Of a stretch of DNA of 64,000 nt, positions 53,742 through 63,209 are shown one piece after another. This stretch comes from Nostoc sp. TCL26-01 (lineage in GTDB: Bacteria; Cyanobacteriota; Cyanobacteriia; Cyanobacteriales; Nostocaceae), in NCBI RefSeq assembly GCF_013393945.1, contig NZ_CP040297.1, positions 1,284,804-1,348,803 on the forward strand, read 5' to 3'. Position 1 is the stretch's first letter, and each line of letters opens with the position of its first letter. Made by a program: the position numbers and the translations under genes. The notes below the pieces were generated by a model. It was given only the letters and a program-made list of their open reading frames with translations. It was not told the origin of the DNA and did not search any database.

Positions 53742-54095
53742 TTATTCTACTGCTCTCAAAATGTAATTAATGATGCTAGAAACAATAGATAGGACAATTG
53801 ATCCCAAAAAAGCAGCGAGAAAGCCTTTAATTTGAAACCCAGTACTAGGTGTAAGAACACTCGCCAACCAGAGAGTTAAAGCATTGAGGACAAATGTAAA
53901 TAAACCAAAAGTGAGTAAGGTGACAGGAAATGCCAAAATACTTAAAATCGGTCTGACAAAGGCATTGACTAAGCCAATTACCACAGCAGCCAGTAAAGCG
54001 ACGACAAAACTAGTGACGACAAACCCCGGCACAATTTTAGCAGTAATCAGCAAAGCCACCGCAGTACCAAGCCAAGTTAATAAAAAGTGTTTCAT
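53742..54095 (-). CDS. Phage holin family IV-like membrane protein (YvlD type)
   Basis: 117 residues with four transmembrane helices (FLLTWLGTAVALLITAKIVP, FVVALLAAVVIGLVNAFVRP, FPVTLLTFGLFTFVLNALTL, GFLAAFLGSIVLSIVSSIIN). The GLVNAFVRPIL motif after helix 2 marks the PF04020/YvlD family. Despite the name these are widespread chromosomal proteins with no proven lysis role. Confidence 0.9.
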   Translation of the reverse strand: MKHFLLTWLGTAVALLITAKIVPGFVVTSFVVALLAAVVIGLVNAFVRPILSILAFPVTLLTFGLFTFVLNALTLWLASVLTPSTGFQIKGFLAAFLGSIVLSIVSSIINYILRAVE

Positions 54096-54271
54096 TAGTG
54101 TTTCAAGAACTTAGAAATAAGTTGAATAGAATTTAACCAAAAAAATTATTTAGGGGAGTGGTGTGTAATGAGTTTAGCAGTAATGAGTACCTATAGACAT
54201 GAGATAAGTTGCGTCTTCACAAGAGTGCTGAATTTGATACCCTAGAGGCATTTTTACTCACCACTCACTAC

Positions 54272-54369
54272 TCATAACTCAGCGAGAAGTTGCAAGGAGT
54301 GTTTCCCTCCGGGCAAACTTCTCCCAAGGGGAGACGCGAAGCGCGAACGGTGACTCACTACTCAGCACT
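54272..54369 (-). repeat. Dispersed 97-bp repeat, copy 2 (inverted)
   Basis: Reverse complement of 51001-51097 with very few differences (CACTCC in place of CCCTCC). Together the copies form an inverted pair around the ankyrin, CbiG-like and holin-like genes. Confidence 0.8.
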
Positions 54370-54378
54370 CATTTCAGA

Positions 54379-55326
54379 CTAACGCCGTTGGGGCGATCGC
54401 CGCAATAGGGCCTCCCACGTCGCACCACCAGCAACACCATCAGGTTCTAAACCGTAACGTTTTTGGGCTGCTTTCAAAGCTTCCTCCGTCAAAACTCCAA
54501 AATAACCATCTACACCACCCTTCAAAAAACCAAGCTGACTCAATCTTTGTTGTAACTTGCTAACTTCCGCATTTTTCATTCCTACACGTAAAATCGGCCA
54601 GCCTTCTGAAGTGTACTGTATGCCGGCAATTTGTTGAGATGGGGGAGTGGGGCGGAACTGAGATGTGGAAGATGGTTTTGGGGTAGTTGTTTGTGGTTTG
54701 GGTGTTGTTGGTTTGGTATTGGCAGGTCTGGTATTGACAACTTGATTTTGTACAGGTTTAGGGTTAGCAGGTCTGGGTTCTGGTCTAGTGTTGGCAACGG
54801 GAGTAGTCGGTCTGGGGTTGGCAGTTGGACTAGCTACTGGTTGGGTGGGAACTGGGAAATCAGTTGTGGAATTAACGACTGTATTAGGAGTGGGGTTGGG
54901 CAAAGAAGCGGGTAAAGAGGCAGTTGGTGCGACTATTGCTTCATTGGGAAACAGTCTTTGCCAAGTAACAGCATCAACAACACCATCAGGACTCAAGCCA
55001 GCTGCTTGTTTAAAGCGAGAAACGGAATTGGCTGTATTATCGTTGTAAACTCCATCAATTGCCCCAGAATAAAAACCCAAAAGCTTGAGCGCTGCTTGAA
55101 GTTCTGAGACACGTTCACCTTGACTACCAACTCTCAGGGTAGGGCGGCTGATGATCACTTGTTGAGCAATCAATTGTGGTGTGGGAACTGCAACTACAGC
55201 CGATGAGCCAACAAACATAGTTGTAGAGGATAGCATAAGTAGCCAATAAAACTTGCTGGTGCGGAAATAGCCAAATGCCTTTTGTGGTTTTAAGTAACTG
55301 ATACTTGCTCTCAAGCAGCCTTTCAT
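54379..55326 (-). CDS. Exported protein with two peptidoglycan-binding domains
   Basis: 315 residues. A hydrophobic export signal lies at about 28-48 (WLLMLSSTTMFVGSSAVVAV). Two PG_binding_1 domains, LRVGSQGERVSELQAALKLL (about 63-115) and LRVGMKNAEVSKLQQRLSQL (about 243-305), flank a Pro/Thr/Asn-rich linker (about 130-225). Each domain has the GFYSG/GFLKG and DGVVDAVTWQRL/DGVAGGATWEALL repeats of the family. It probably tethers to the cell wall; no catalytic domain. Confidence 0.92.
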   Translation of the reverse strand: MKGCLRASISYLKPQKAFGYFRTSKFYWLLMLSSTTMFVGSSAVVAVPTPQLIAQQVIISRPTLRVGSQGERVSELQAALKLLGFYSGAIDGVYNDNTANSVSRFKQAAGLSPDGVVDAVTWQRLFPNEAIVAPTASLPASLPNPTPNTVVNSTTDFPVPTQPVASPTANPRPTTPVANTRPEPRPANPKPVQNQVVNTRPANTKPTTPKPQTTTPKPSSTSQFRPTPPSQQIAGIQYTSEGWPILRVGMKNAEVSKLQQRLSQLGFLKGGVDGYFGVLTEEALKAAQKRYGLEPDGVAGGATWEALLRRSPQRR

Positions 55327-55480
55327 GGAAATTGCTCCCAGAATCTTCTGATGCTAATATTAGCGCTGCTTGAGATAATTGAGTAGTAGATGAGATTAAT
55401 CACATCTTTTCTACTCCGTCTACTAGTATCTTCATGATTTGTGTAAAAGAGTTAGTTATTACCTGCAAAAAATATCAAAA

Positions 55481-57451
55481 TTATTGCTGACAACTGAACA
55501 TCTGAATAGGAATCTCCATTTGGAATTCTGTTCCCTCATCTAATGCAGAGATACAACTGAGTTTTCCTTGATGCTTTTCCACAACAATCTCATAACTAAT
55601 GGATAATCCTAAACCAGTTCCTTGACCAACAGGCTTAGTAGTGAAGAAGGGGTCAAAAATGTGCTTTTGAATTTCTGTATTTATACCTGGCCCATTATCT
55701 TTAATACTAATTAAAACTTTCTTGTTGTCTACAACTAAAGTTTTGATTTGAATACTTGGTATCTTAGTAGTAGATTGCCAGTGTTCTATATTCTCCTTTA
55801 AGGCATAAATTGCATTATTGAGAATATTCATAAAAACCTGATTTAACTGGTTGACATAACAACTAACCTTGGGTAGTTGACCATAGTTTTTAACTATCTG
55901 AATATCAGGTAATTTATTGCCTAGTGCCAACTGATGATTCAGAATCATTAATGTATTATCTATCCCTTCATGAATATCTACAGACTTTATTTTTGCTTCA
56001 TCTAATCGTGAAAAGTTCCGTAAGCCCAACACAATATCTGTAATGCGCTCACTACCTGCTCTCATAGATGTCATTAACTTAGGTAAGTCTTCGTATAAGT
56101 AATCTAAATCGATCGCTTTTATTTTGGCTGCTATGGTGGGATTTAATTGGGGATATTGCTCTTGATAAACCGCAATTAAATCTAGCAAATCATGGATGTA
56201 ATTATTGGCATAACCGAGATTACCAGCAATAAATCCAATGGGATTATTAATTTCATGGGCTACCCCTGCTACCAATTGTCCTAAACTTGACATTTTTTCA
56301 CTGTGAACCAGTTGAGCTTGGGTTTTTTGTAAGTCGAGTAAAGCATTTTTTAATTCAGATGTTCGTTCTTCAACTTTTATTTCTAACTCATTGTTTGCCT
56401 TTTGCAATGCTGCTGCGGCTCTAGCTGTTTCTGTGGCAATACTAGCAATATGAGTGGCTGTTTTGAGAATATCTAGATGATGTTGAGTAGGATGACATGG
56501 CAATTTATGAGATATAGCAAATGTTCCTAAAACTTCACCTGTTTGTGAAGTAAAAGGTGATGACCAACAAGCTCTAATGTTATAACTCAAAGCAAAATCT
56601 CGAAAATCAGCCCATAAAGGATCATTGGCAATATCATTAACAAATACGGAATCTCCTCTATAAGCAGCAGTACCGCAAGAACCGGCACATTCACCAATCA
56701 TCAAACCATCAACGCCAGCAGCAAATTCTTCTGGTAATGTGGGTGCTGCTCCTCCCCGTAGTCTTTTTTTATCTTGGTCTACAACTAAAATTGAGCAATA
56801 AGCTCCAGGTAATTGTTGCTCTAGCAAAATACAAAGGTGATTAAAGATTTCATTTAGGTTCATTCCAAAGGCAACTTGTTCTAACACTTGACTTTGAGTG
56901 TAGACTAATGCGTCTGAACGCTTACGTTCAATCGCTGTTGCTAAGACGTGCGTTACAGATTGTAAAAAATGAATATCGTCGGCAGAAAAATTTCTCGGCT
57001 CGGTAGCATATACTTCTAGAAAACCTAAAGGTTTGCTCACCCCAGGAATTAGCACACTCAAGCCAGCAACACTGTCTGGGGGAGAGGATATGTCAAAATC
57101 ATCTATTTGACCAGAGAATGTGTTGAGATTAATAATTGGCTGTTGTACTTGTTGATTAGTTATCTCATTCATCTCAGGCTCATCTGCATCTAAAGGCTTT
57201 TCCCCAATGCTAGCTACTTTACGGAAAGAATTATTATCTGAAAGAACTTGCCAAATTCTACTGCATTTAATATTGAGAATCTGAGCTACTAAAATAACTG
57301 TATTTTGGAACAAAGATGATAGTTCAATTCCTGAAAGTGCTTGTTGTCCTAGAGCATTCACAGCAGGTTGATAGCTGAAATTCATCGATAAATTAGCAGA
57401 TGAATGGAAATTATTCTCTGGTTTATTTGATATCTTTAAGTTTGATGCCAT
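55481..57451 (-). CDS. GAF-domain sensor histidine kinase
   Basis: 656 residues. Two GAF domains (about 38-185 and 200-355); the second has the CGTAAYRGDSVFVNDIANDP signature. A coiled coil (about 350-390) joins HisKA (MSSLGQLVAGVAHEINNPIG, phospho-His about residue 396) to HATPase_c (IKDNGPGINTEIQKHIFDPF, GQGTGLGLSISYEIVVEKHQ). No membrane helix, so a soluble kinase. GAF Cys residues could hint at bilin or redox sensing but no bilin motif is certain. No receiver gene adjacent. Confidence 0.92.
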   Translation of the reverse strand: MASNLKISNKPENNFHSSANLSMNFSYQPAVNALGQQALSGIELSSLFQNTVILVAQILNIKCSRIWQVLSDNNSFRKVASIGEKPLDADEPEMNEITNQQVQQPIINLNTFSGQIDDFDISSPPDSVAGLSVLIPGVSKPLGFLEVYATEPRNFSADDIHFLQSVTHVLATAIERKRSDALVYTQSQVLEQVAFGMNLNEIFNHLCILLEQQLPGAYCSILVVDQDKKRLRGGAAPTLPEEFAAGVDGLMIGECAGSCGTAAYRGDSVFVNDIANDPLWADFRDFALSYNIRACWSSPFTSQTGEVLGTFAISHKLPCHPTQHHLDILKTATHIASIATETARAAAALQKANNELEIKVEERTSELKNALLDLQKTQAQLVHSEKMSSLGQLVAGVAHEINNPIGFIAGNLGYANNYIHDLLDLIAVYQEQYPQLNPTIAAKIKAIDLDYLYEDLPKLMTSMRAGSERITDIVLGLRNFSRLDEAKIKSVDIHEGIDNTLMILNHQLALGNKLPDIQIVKNYGQLPKVSCYVNQLNQVFMNILNNAIYALKENIEHWQSTTKIPSIQIKTLVVDNKKVLISIKDNGPGINTEIQKHIFDPFFTTKPVGQGTGLGLSISYEIVVEKHQGKLSCISALDEGTEFQMEIPIQMFSCQQ

Positions 57452-57941
57452 AAAAAAGCTGATTAAAATGTTTTAGAGAAATGTGTATTTAAATAATTCC
57501 CTAAAAAAACCGTTAGTTCAATATCATACATAAAAATTTAAGAGAATTTAAGATTTATCAATTTAAGATAAAGTAGTGTTTTTATTTTTCTACTAAAAAG
57601 CTCTTATCTCTTTTTTCTTTTCAATCAACTTCACAATGATAGACATTTTATCAAAATTAGATAAAGTAGATTTTATTGCTTCTGATTTCTCCCTCATTGC
57701 TCCCATAGTACTGATCTAATTGTTAAATAGTGGAAATCAGCTGATAGCAAACCTCAAATTATAGGGTGCATTATAGCAACGCTTAACGCACCGTGTTTCT
57801 CGGTGCGTTACGGCTCATTTTTACTCTCTCAAACCCCTGAATCCTTGCACAGCCGTAACACAACGGCAATAAAGCGGGAGGAACATCCACGCCGCTTTTT
57901 GCCTCCCCTACCTAGACTCTAAGACTAAAGTAAATTCGTCT
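57452..57941. other. 490-bp intergenic region with inverted repeats
   Basis: Contains the hairpin TAACGCACCG/CGGTGCGTTA (57784-57793 / 57801-57810), a common type of dispersed cyanobacterial repeat, and AAAGCGG/CCGCTTT (57871-57877 / 57892-57898), which could terminate the Uma2 gene. A 27-codon frame at 57636 has no ribosome binding site and is not counted. Confidence 0.6.
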
Positions 57942-58565
57942 TCAATAACGGGCTGAAAAAATTTGGGCTACCGTCAGATTTAAATCTAAGAATGTTGGCG
58001 ACTCTATACGGTCGTCTCCCCTAAACAGTTTACTACGATATTCACCCTCATCACTTAAAGAGTAAATTGTGATTGTTGGCTGTTTGGGATCACCTATCAA
58101 CTCCTTACTACCCAAAGCAGTATAATCCACAATCCAATATTCTGGGATACCCATTTCTTCGTAGTCAGCAAGCTTTTTATGATAATCATCTCTCCAGTTA
58201 GTACTCACGACCTCAATTACTAACGGAATTGAATCTGGTTGACTAAGGATTGATTGTTTCTCCCATAATGGTTCATTATCCAAGTTAGAAAAATTTATTA
58301 ACAAAACATCTGGATAGTACCCTGACATTTTCTTTTCTGGCTTCACTGTAGCGGTTTTAGGTATACCGTAATTAAGTTTAAGGCGAAGACACTCATACCC
58401 TAAAATCATTGTTAAAAAAGCTACGATTTCCTCATGTTTTCCAAATGGGGGTGGCATTTGAATAATATATCCATCGTGTAATTCATAACGGATATTTTCG
58501 GGTTGTGTTGCTAAAAAATCTAAAAATTCAGCGAATGTAAATAATTTTTGTAGAGATTGTGTCAT
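57942..58565 (-). CDS. Uma2 family putative endonuclease, third copy
   Basis: 207 residues, diverged from the pair at 5308-6536. PD-(D/E)xK motifs: SGYYPDVLLINF, IPLVIEVVSTNWRDDYHKKL and MGIPEYWIVDYTALGSKE. It starts five bases after the upstream M16 gene, so it may be cotranscribed with the peptidase pair, though no functional link is known. Confidence 0.9.
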   Translation of the reverse strand: MTQSLQKLFTFAEFLDFLATQPENIRYELHDGYIIQMPPPFGKHEEIVAFLTMILGYECLRLKLNYGIPKTATVKPEKKMSGYYPDVLLINFSNLDNEPLWEKQSILSQPDSIPLVIEVVSTNWRDDYHKKLADYEEMGIPEYWIVDYTALGSKELIGDPKQPTITIYSLSDEGEYRSKLFRGDDRIESPTFLDLNLTVAQIFSARY

Positions 58566-58570
58566 GATTT

Positions 58571-59845
58571 TTAGGATTTTTTGTAGCTGTTAATCGCTTC
58601 TTCTTGACCAACTAAAGACAAGTACGGTTCCTGTAAGTATTGATGTGCTGCTGTCAGGGTATCTTGGGAACTTACCGCCGCAATCAATTCTTGAAATGCG
58701 GTGTCAAAATCAATGCCTAAACCTAAGATTTCGTACCAACCATATATTTGAGCAATTTGCCCGTTGGTTTGTTTACCTAAAGCATATTGTCCGAGGATTT
58801 TGTTCTTGGCGGCTTGTAGGCTACTTTCTGATATTTCCGTGTTAGATAATAATTCTACTTCTGTACTTAATCCTTCTAAGGCAATGGTGGTATTTTCTGG
58901 GGCTGTACCCATGTAAACTACAAATGAGGCTGGATAGAGTTTTGTGGGGTAAAAGGCTGAGACTTCATAAGCTAAACCCCGTTTTTCTCGTAGTTCCACA
59001 AATAAACGACTAGATAAGCCATTGCCTAAATAGGTAGACAGAAGTTTTAGTGCAGGATAATCAGGAGAACTCACCGATGCGCCCAAGTAACCCAACATGA
59101 CGATAGATTGCTGGGTTTGTACAGGTTTTAACTTGTGTTGGGGATTGGCTGTGATTGTGGGTAAATTAATTGCTGGTGTGGCTATATCTGGTATTTGCCA
59201 ATCACCGAATACTTGTTCTACTAAGGCGATCGCTTCTTGTAATGTCAGTCTACCAGCAATACTAATAACTAGGCTGTCTGGACGAAAATAAGTTTGGTGA
59301 TATTCTACCAAGTCTGTTCTGGTCAAACTACTCATGGTCGTTTCATCCCCCAGAACTGACATGGCGTAAGGATGGTTTTGGTACATCGCCTGGCGCATTT
59401 GTTCTAAGGCGAGGGTGAAAGGCTGTTCTTTTTGAGAGCGAATATCTTGCAGTGCTAAACGCCGTTCTAGTTCGATTTGGGTTTCGGGGAAGGTGGGCGA
59501 TCGCAAAATTTTCCCTGCCAATGCTAAAATTTCGGGAAAGTCGGCTGTAACGGTCTTCAATGACAATAAAAAGTAGTCGGTAGAAGTATCTGTACTCAAA
59601 CTCGCGCCTACAGATTCGACTTGTTCGGCAATTTCCCAACTGGAAAGTCCTGCACATCCCTTTGTCATCACTGCTGCTAGCAAATGGGATAACCCTGCTT
59701 GTTCTCGATTTTCGTAGCAACTACCAGCACGGACAAAAATTCGTGCCGCAATAATATCGGCTGCTGGGTTTTCTGCTACCAGCAAGACAATGCCATTGTG
59801 GAAAACAGTGCGGTGGATGGGGGAATGAGACACAGGAGGTTTCAC
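58571..59845 (-). CDS. M16 peptidase-like protein, non-catalytic subunit
   Basis: 424 residues. The fold matches M16 (GIVLLVAENPAADIIAARIF, DRARGSCYENREQAGLSHLL-like start, actual FVRAGSCYENREQAGLSHLL, and later LRTYLGNGLSSRLFVELREK-like sequence, actual LSTYLGNGLSSRLFVELREK). The zinc site HxxEH is replaced by HLLAA, so it cannot be catalytic. C-terminal RGLAYEVSAFYPTKL is the substrate-binding region of such subunits. It pairs with the active enzyme encoded 91 bases upstream. Confidence 0.9.
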   Translation of the reverse strand: MKPPVSHSPIHRTVFHNGIVLLVAENPAADIIAARIFVRAGSCYENREQAGLSHLLAAVMTKGCAGLSSWEIAEQVESVGASLSTDTSTDYFLLSLKTVTADFPEILALAGKILRSPTFPETQIELERRLALQDIRSQKEQPFTLALEQMRQAMYQNHPYAMSVLGDETTMSSLTRTDLVEYHQTYFRPDSLVISIAGRLTLQEAIALVEQVFGDWQIPDIATPAINLPTITANPQHKLKPVQTQQSIVMLGYLGASVSSPDYPALKLLSTYLGNGLSSRLFVELREKRGLAYEVSAFYPTKLYPASFVVYMGTAPENTTIALEGLSTEVELLSNTEISESSLQAAKNKILGQYALGKQTNGQIAQIYGWYEILGLGIDFDTAFQELIAAVSSQDTLTAAHQYLQEPYLSLVGQEEAINSYKKS

Positions 59846-59936
59846 AGTTGGAGTTATTAGTTATTGGTCATTAGTCAATGGTCAATGGTCAATGGTCATG
59901 AATTATTTCTTTTGACTTTTGACTTTTGATTATTGA

Positions 59937-61205
59937 CTACAGAGGTTTGAGGATAGTTACAGCATAATTTTCTAATGAAAGATGCTGTTTAGCTAATTGT
60001 TGCAGTTCTGGGATCTCAAATGATTGAATTTGGTGGGGATAGGTTGTGGCTAACTCTGCTTGGGCGATCGTGTTGTAATATCCATAAAGTCCTGTCAGCT
60101 GATTGGGTGTTTCTGTGGAAAAGGCATATTCATTACATAAGAGTCTGCGTGTACGAGTAAGTTCCTGTTCACTCAACCCTATGGTTTGGATGTCATGCAG
60201 ATGACTTAAAATCGAGTTTTCAACTGTTTCTAGGTGTTCTGGCTCTAACCAAGCGGTAATTGTAAATAAACTTGATGCACATTGCAGAGAGAAGTTAGTA
60301 CAAATTCCTTGGACAAGTTGTAATTCTTCTCGCAAATCTCGGACTAGGCGCGAAGTTCTTCCTTCTGCTAACAATACTGATAACAAATCTAAACCATAAG
60401 CTGTACGCAGTTGCTCTACTCCTGGCACAACCCAGGCTAGCAGTAGTCGGGCTTGCTCTATCCGTGGTATGTCTAATTCTTGACGATGAATTCCTGTGAT
60501 GACTGGTTTAGCGACTGGTGAGATTTGTGGACACTCAACAGGTTCGGCAAAATTAGCAAAGGAACGATGCACTAATTCCCAGGCTGGCTGTTGGGCAATA
60601 CCACCAGCGATTACCACTGTCATGTTTTCCGGTTGGTAGTGTGCGCGATGAAAACAACGCATTGCTTGTGGTGAGTGCTGCATCAGTTCTGCCTCAGTCC
60701 CCAAAATTGAACGTCCATAGGGATGATTTGGGTAAACGCTTTGCAGCAAAGATTGAAAGCCTATCCAATCGGGATCATCATAGCAAGCGCGGATTTCTTC
60801 TAGCACTACATCCCGTTCGCGGCTAAATTCATCTTCGGGAATTGCTGCGTTGATCAGTAGATCACTCAAGCAAGGTAAGGTATCTTCTAGGTAAGGTGCA
60901 GCTGTTGTCAGAGAATAATTGGCATAATCGTAGCTGGTAGCAGCATGACTGACTCCACCCCTGTTTTCGATTTGAGAATCGAACATTCCTGGGGGTAAGG
61001 TGGCTGTACCTTTAAAAATCATGTGTTCTAAAAAGTGTGCCATGCCAAACCACGGTTCTGGCTCACACATAGCCCCAGCGCGCACCCAAACATCAGCCAC
61101 AACTACGGGAGTAGTGGGAATCTCTTGATGAATAAAGGTTAAACCATTGTCTAGTCGGAAAACTGAGGCTGGAAACACAGAGTCTGTTAATTGTTGTTGT
61201 GACAA
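59937..61205 (-). CDS. M16 zinc peptidase, catalytic subunit
   Basis: 422 residues. The inverted zinc motif is AHFLEHMIFKGTATLPPGMF (HFLEH), with the downstream Glu in RERDVVLEEIRACYDDPDW. The Arg/Tyr region TSRLVRDLREELQLVQGI follows. Family members of about 420 residues form heterodimers like mitochondrial processing peptidase; the inactive partner is the next gene. Targets unknown; peptide or transit-peptide degradation is usual. An STRR stretch lies between the two genes. Confidence 0.93.
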   Translation of the reverse strand: MSQQQLTDSVFPASVFRLDNGLTFIHQEIPTTPVVVADVWVRAGAMCEPEPWFGMAHFLEHMIFKGTATLPPGMFDSQIENRGGVSHAATSYDYANYSLTTAAPYLEDTLPCLSDLLINAAIPEDEFSRERDVVLEEIRACYDDPDWIGFQSLLQSVYPNHPYGRSILGTEAELMQHSPQAMRCFHRAHYQPENMTVVIAGGIAQQPAWELVHRSFANFAEPVECPQISPVAKPVITGIHRQELDIPRIEQARLLLAWVVPGVEQLRTAYGLDLLSVLLAEGRTSRLVRDLREELQLVQGICTNFSLQCASSLFTITAWLEPEHLETVENSILSHLHDIQTIGLSEQELTRTRRLLCNEYAFSTETPNQLTGLYGYYNTIAQAELATTYPHQIQSFEIPELQQLAKQHLSLENYAVTILKPL

Positions 61206-61370
61206 TGTTTTGTATCTTTAACCACAATTTAACTTTATTTTTGTAATATTAACTCTGAATGACACCCAATTTGGAATCAAGTGATACAAAAGTCGATACA
61301 GAGTGGATTTTTCTTTGGGTCTTGGTTTTGAAGAGGTGATTGTATTTACCAAACAGGGAATAGGGAATAG

Positions 61371-61419
61371 GTGACAGGTGACAGGTGACAGGTGACAGGT
61401 GACAGGTGACAGGTAACAG
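61371..61419. repeat. STRR array GTGACAG x7
   Basis: Six perfect GTGACAG heptamers and one GTAACAG variant, about 165 bases upstream of the M16 catalytic gene. Confidence 0.9.
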
Positions 61420-61580
61420 AAATTTTGTTTTTCTGTCTGCTATTGAGATAATAGGACTTACGACTGAACCAAAAAACTCTTCTGAGGGTAGTCAACAGTC
61501 CAAAAACCTTGATTTTGAACGCCAGTCTACACAACAGGGAACCTCCAGCAAGCAGCTGGCTCCTAATGACTATTGACTAA

Positions 61581-61769
61581 TGACCATTGACCATTGACCA
61601 TTGACCATTGACCATTGACCATTGACCATTGACCATTGACCATTGACCATTGACCATTGACCATTGACCATTGACCATTGACCATTGACCATTGACCATT
61701 GACCATTGACCATTGACCATTGACCATTGACCATTGACCATTGACCATTGACCATTGACCATTGACCAA
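61581..61769. repeat. Long STRR array TGACCAT x27
   Basis: Twenty-six uninterrupted perfect TGACCAT heptamers and a final TGACCAA, preceded by diverged units from about 61563. Because 7 is not a multiple of 3, all three minus-strand frames are open and encode the same MVNGQWS repeat; these are not counted as genes. The array ends at the terminator of the candidate 6S RNA. Confidence 0.95.
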
Positions 61770-61809
61770 AAATTAAAGCTCCCAGGTTTTAACTAAACCT
61801 TGGGAGCTA
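61768..61809 (-). terminator. Rho-independent terminator of the 6S-like RNA
   Basis: On the minus strand AGCTCCCAAGGTTT pairs with AAACCTGGGAGCT (one bulge, four-base loop), followed by TTAATTTTT. The stem's first arm is also the 3' closing arm of the RNA, suggesting alternative pairing. Confidence 0.7.
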
Positions 61810-61945
61810 AAAATTTTGAGTTCACCACAACGCCGTTTTACCTAAGTTTATGACCTGGTTAAACCAGGGGGGAACCGATTTTCGTCGTTTAAAGTTTCCG
61901 GGTACACGCCCGGTTTACTGCCACGAGAGATGTTAGCTCCCTTTT
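61802..61945 (-). ncRNA. ssaA: Candidate 6S RNA (ssaA)
   Basis: Downstream of purK on the same strand. The 5' GGGAGCTAA (61941-61933) pairs with 3' TTAGCTCCC (61810-61802), closing a largely single-stranded bubble and an irregular long hairpin (AAACCGGG with CCTGGTTT, then GGAAAC with GTTCC and a CGA/TCG tip). The transcript would run to the terminator at 61768, about 178 bases. 6S RNA has this shape, and a purK-linked ssaA is, as I recall, known in other cyanobacteria. 6S RNA mimics an open promoter and binds RNA polymerase. The identification rests on position and folding by eye; no conserved 6S sequence was checked. Confidence 0.5.
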
Positions 61946-62060
61946 TCTTAAAGACATAGATCAAAAAACTTGATGGCAGTCACCAACGTCGTAGTGCAAC
62001 TCACTCATTATAGCTTTCAAATAGATGTTGTGTAGGGCATGAGAAATTTCTCTGGGGAAT

Positions 62061-63209
62061 TTAGCCAGAATACCAGATATTTTCTATGGTGTTGGCAATT
62101 TCACACGCCGCAGTTTGGTTATGTTGGTTTAACAAAACAGTGACGTGTCCTAGTTTTCGCCCTGGACGAGATGCTGTTTTCCCATACCAATGAACGTGGG
62201 CTTGGGGAATGGTGGCTATTTGTTGGCGCTGATTTTGGTAATCACTTTGAGAATCTTCATACCCCAGCAGGTTGACCATGACAGCACTGGCGCATTGTAA
62301 AGCGGGATTGCCTAAAGGTAGGCCACAAACGGCTCTGAGGTGCTGTTCAAATTGCGAAGTTTCACAAGCATCTAGAGAAAAATGCCCAGAATTGTGGGTA
62401 CGGGGGGCAATTTCATTGACTAAGACTTTACCTGCGGCTGTGAGAAATAATTCGATGCCAAATACTCCGACTACTTCCAGGCTATTTAATAGTTTATGAG
62501 CGATCGCCTCTGACACATCCATTTGCTCAGGGGTAATATCGGCAGGTGCAATGACTCGCCGACATACCTGTTTTTCTTGTTGAGTTTCTACCACTGGATA
62601 GATGACAACTTCCCCATCTACGGAACGGGCAGCAATTACCGCTAGTTCTCGTTGAAAGGGGATAAATTCTTCGATTAAAAATGCTGTATTTCTGGGCTGA
62701 TTTATTTCTATGATTTGCTCCAAGCTGGCTGCATCATCAATGATGTATGTACCTTGTCCGTCATAACCGTGGCGACGAGATTTGAGGACTAGGGGAAAAC
62801 CTAAATGTGCAATGATGGAGGGAATATTTTCTGGTTGTTCGAGAGCAAAAAATTGGGGAACGGGTAAACCTAAATCGCGTAAATAGCAACGCTGGTGATA
62901 TTTATCTAAAAGAGGTGCTAAAGCTGTTAACCTGGGACGGAAACAAACACCTTGATTGGCTAAGACTGCTAGAGCCTCTAAATTGACAAACTCGTTTTCA
63001 AAAGTAATGATGTCGCTTTTTTGGGCTAAAATTTCTGTACCATGAACATCATCAACATCGGCTAAAACAATATCTTGGGCAATGGATACAGCCGGATCAA
63101 GATGACTGGGAGTTTGCACTATTAATTCTACACCTAGCTGCTTGGCTGCATCTCCCATCATCCAAGCTAGCTGTCCGCCACCAATTATACCTACACGCTT
63201 CATCGACAT
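62061..63209 (-). CDS. purK: N5-carboxyaminoimidazole ribonucleotide synthase
   Basis: 382 residues. KRVGIIGGGQLAWMMGDAAK opens the preATP-grasp fold, followed by LKSRRHGYDGQGTYIIDDAA (ATP-binding loop), FLIEEFIPFQRELAVIAARS and VNEIAPRTHNSGHFSLDACE. PurK converts AIR and bicarbonate to N5-CAIR in purine synthesis. ATG at 63209 and 63203 are both possible; the second makes an ATGA overlap with the pentapeptide gene's stop, implying translational coupling. Confidence 0.96.
   Translation of the reverse strand: MSMKRVGIIGGGQLAWMMGDAAKQLGVELIVQTPSHLDPAVSIAQDIVLADVDDVHGTEILAQKSDIITFENEFVNLEALAVLANQGVCFRPRLTALAPLLDKYHQRCYLRDLGLPVPQFFALEQPENIPSIIAHLGFPLVLKSRRHGYDGQGTYIIDDAASLEQIIEINQPRNTAFLIEEFIPFQRELAVIAARSVDGEVVIYPVVETQQEKQVCRRVIAPADITPEQMDVSEAIAHKLLNSLEVVGVFGIELFLTAAGKVLVNEIAPRTHNSGHFSLDACETSQFEQHLRAVCGLPLGNPALQCASAVMVNLLGYEDSQSDYQNQRQQIATIPQAHVHWYGKTASRPGRKLGHVTVLLNQHNQTAACEIANTIENIWYSG

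Noticed and set aside
53742..54095. Prophage remnant (holin plus nearby endolysin-like lysozyme)
   Set aside because: The holin-family protein is the widespread chromosomal YvlD type, the lysozyme is 5 kb away with a membrane anchor, and no structural or integrase genes are present.
57636..57719. 27-codon plus-strand frame MIDILSKLDKVDFIAS...
   Set aside because: No ribosome binding site and no recognisable small-protein family.
61563..61769. Three overlapping minus-strand frames encoding (MVNGQWS)n
   Set aside because: They are produced by the heptamer array in every phase and have no independent support as genes.
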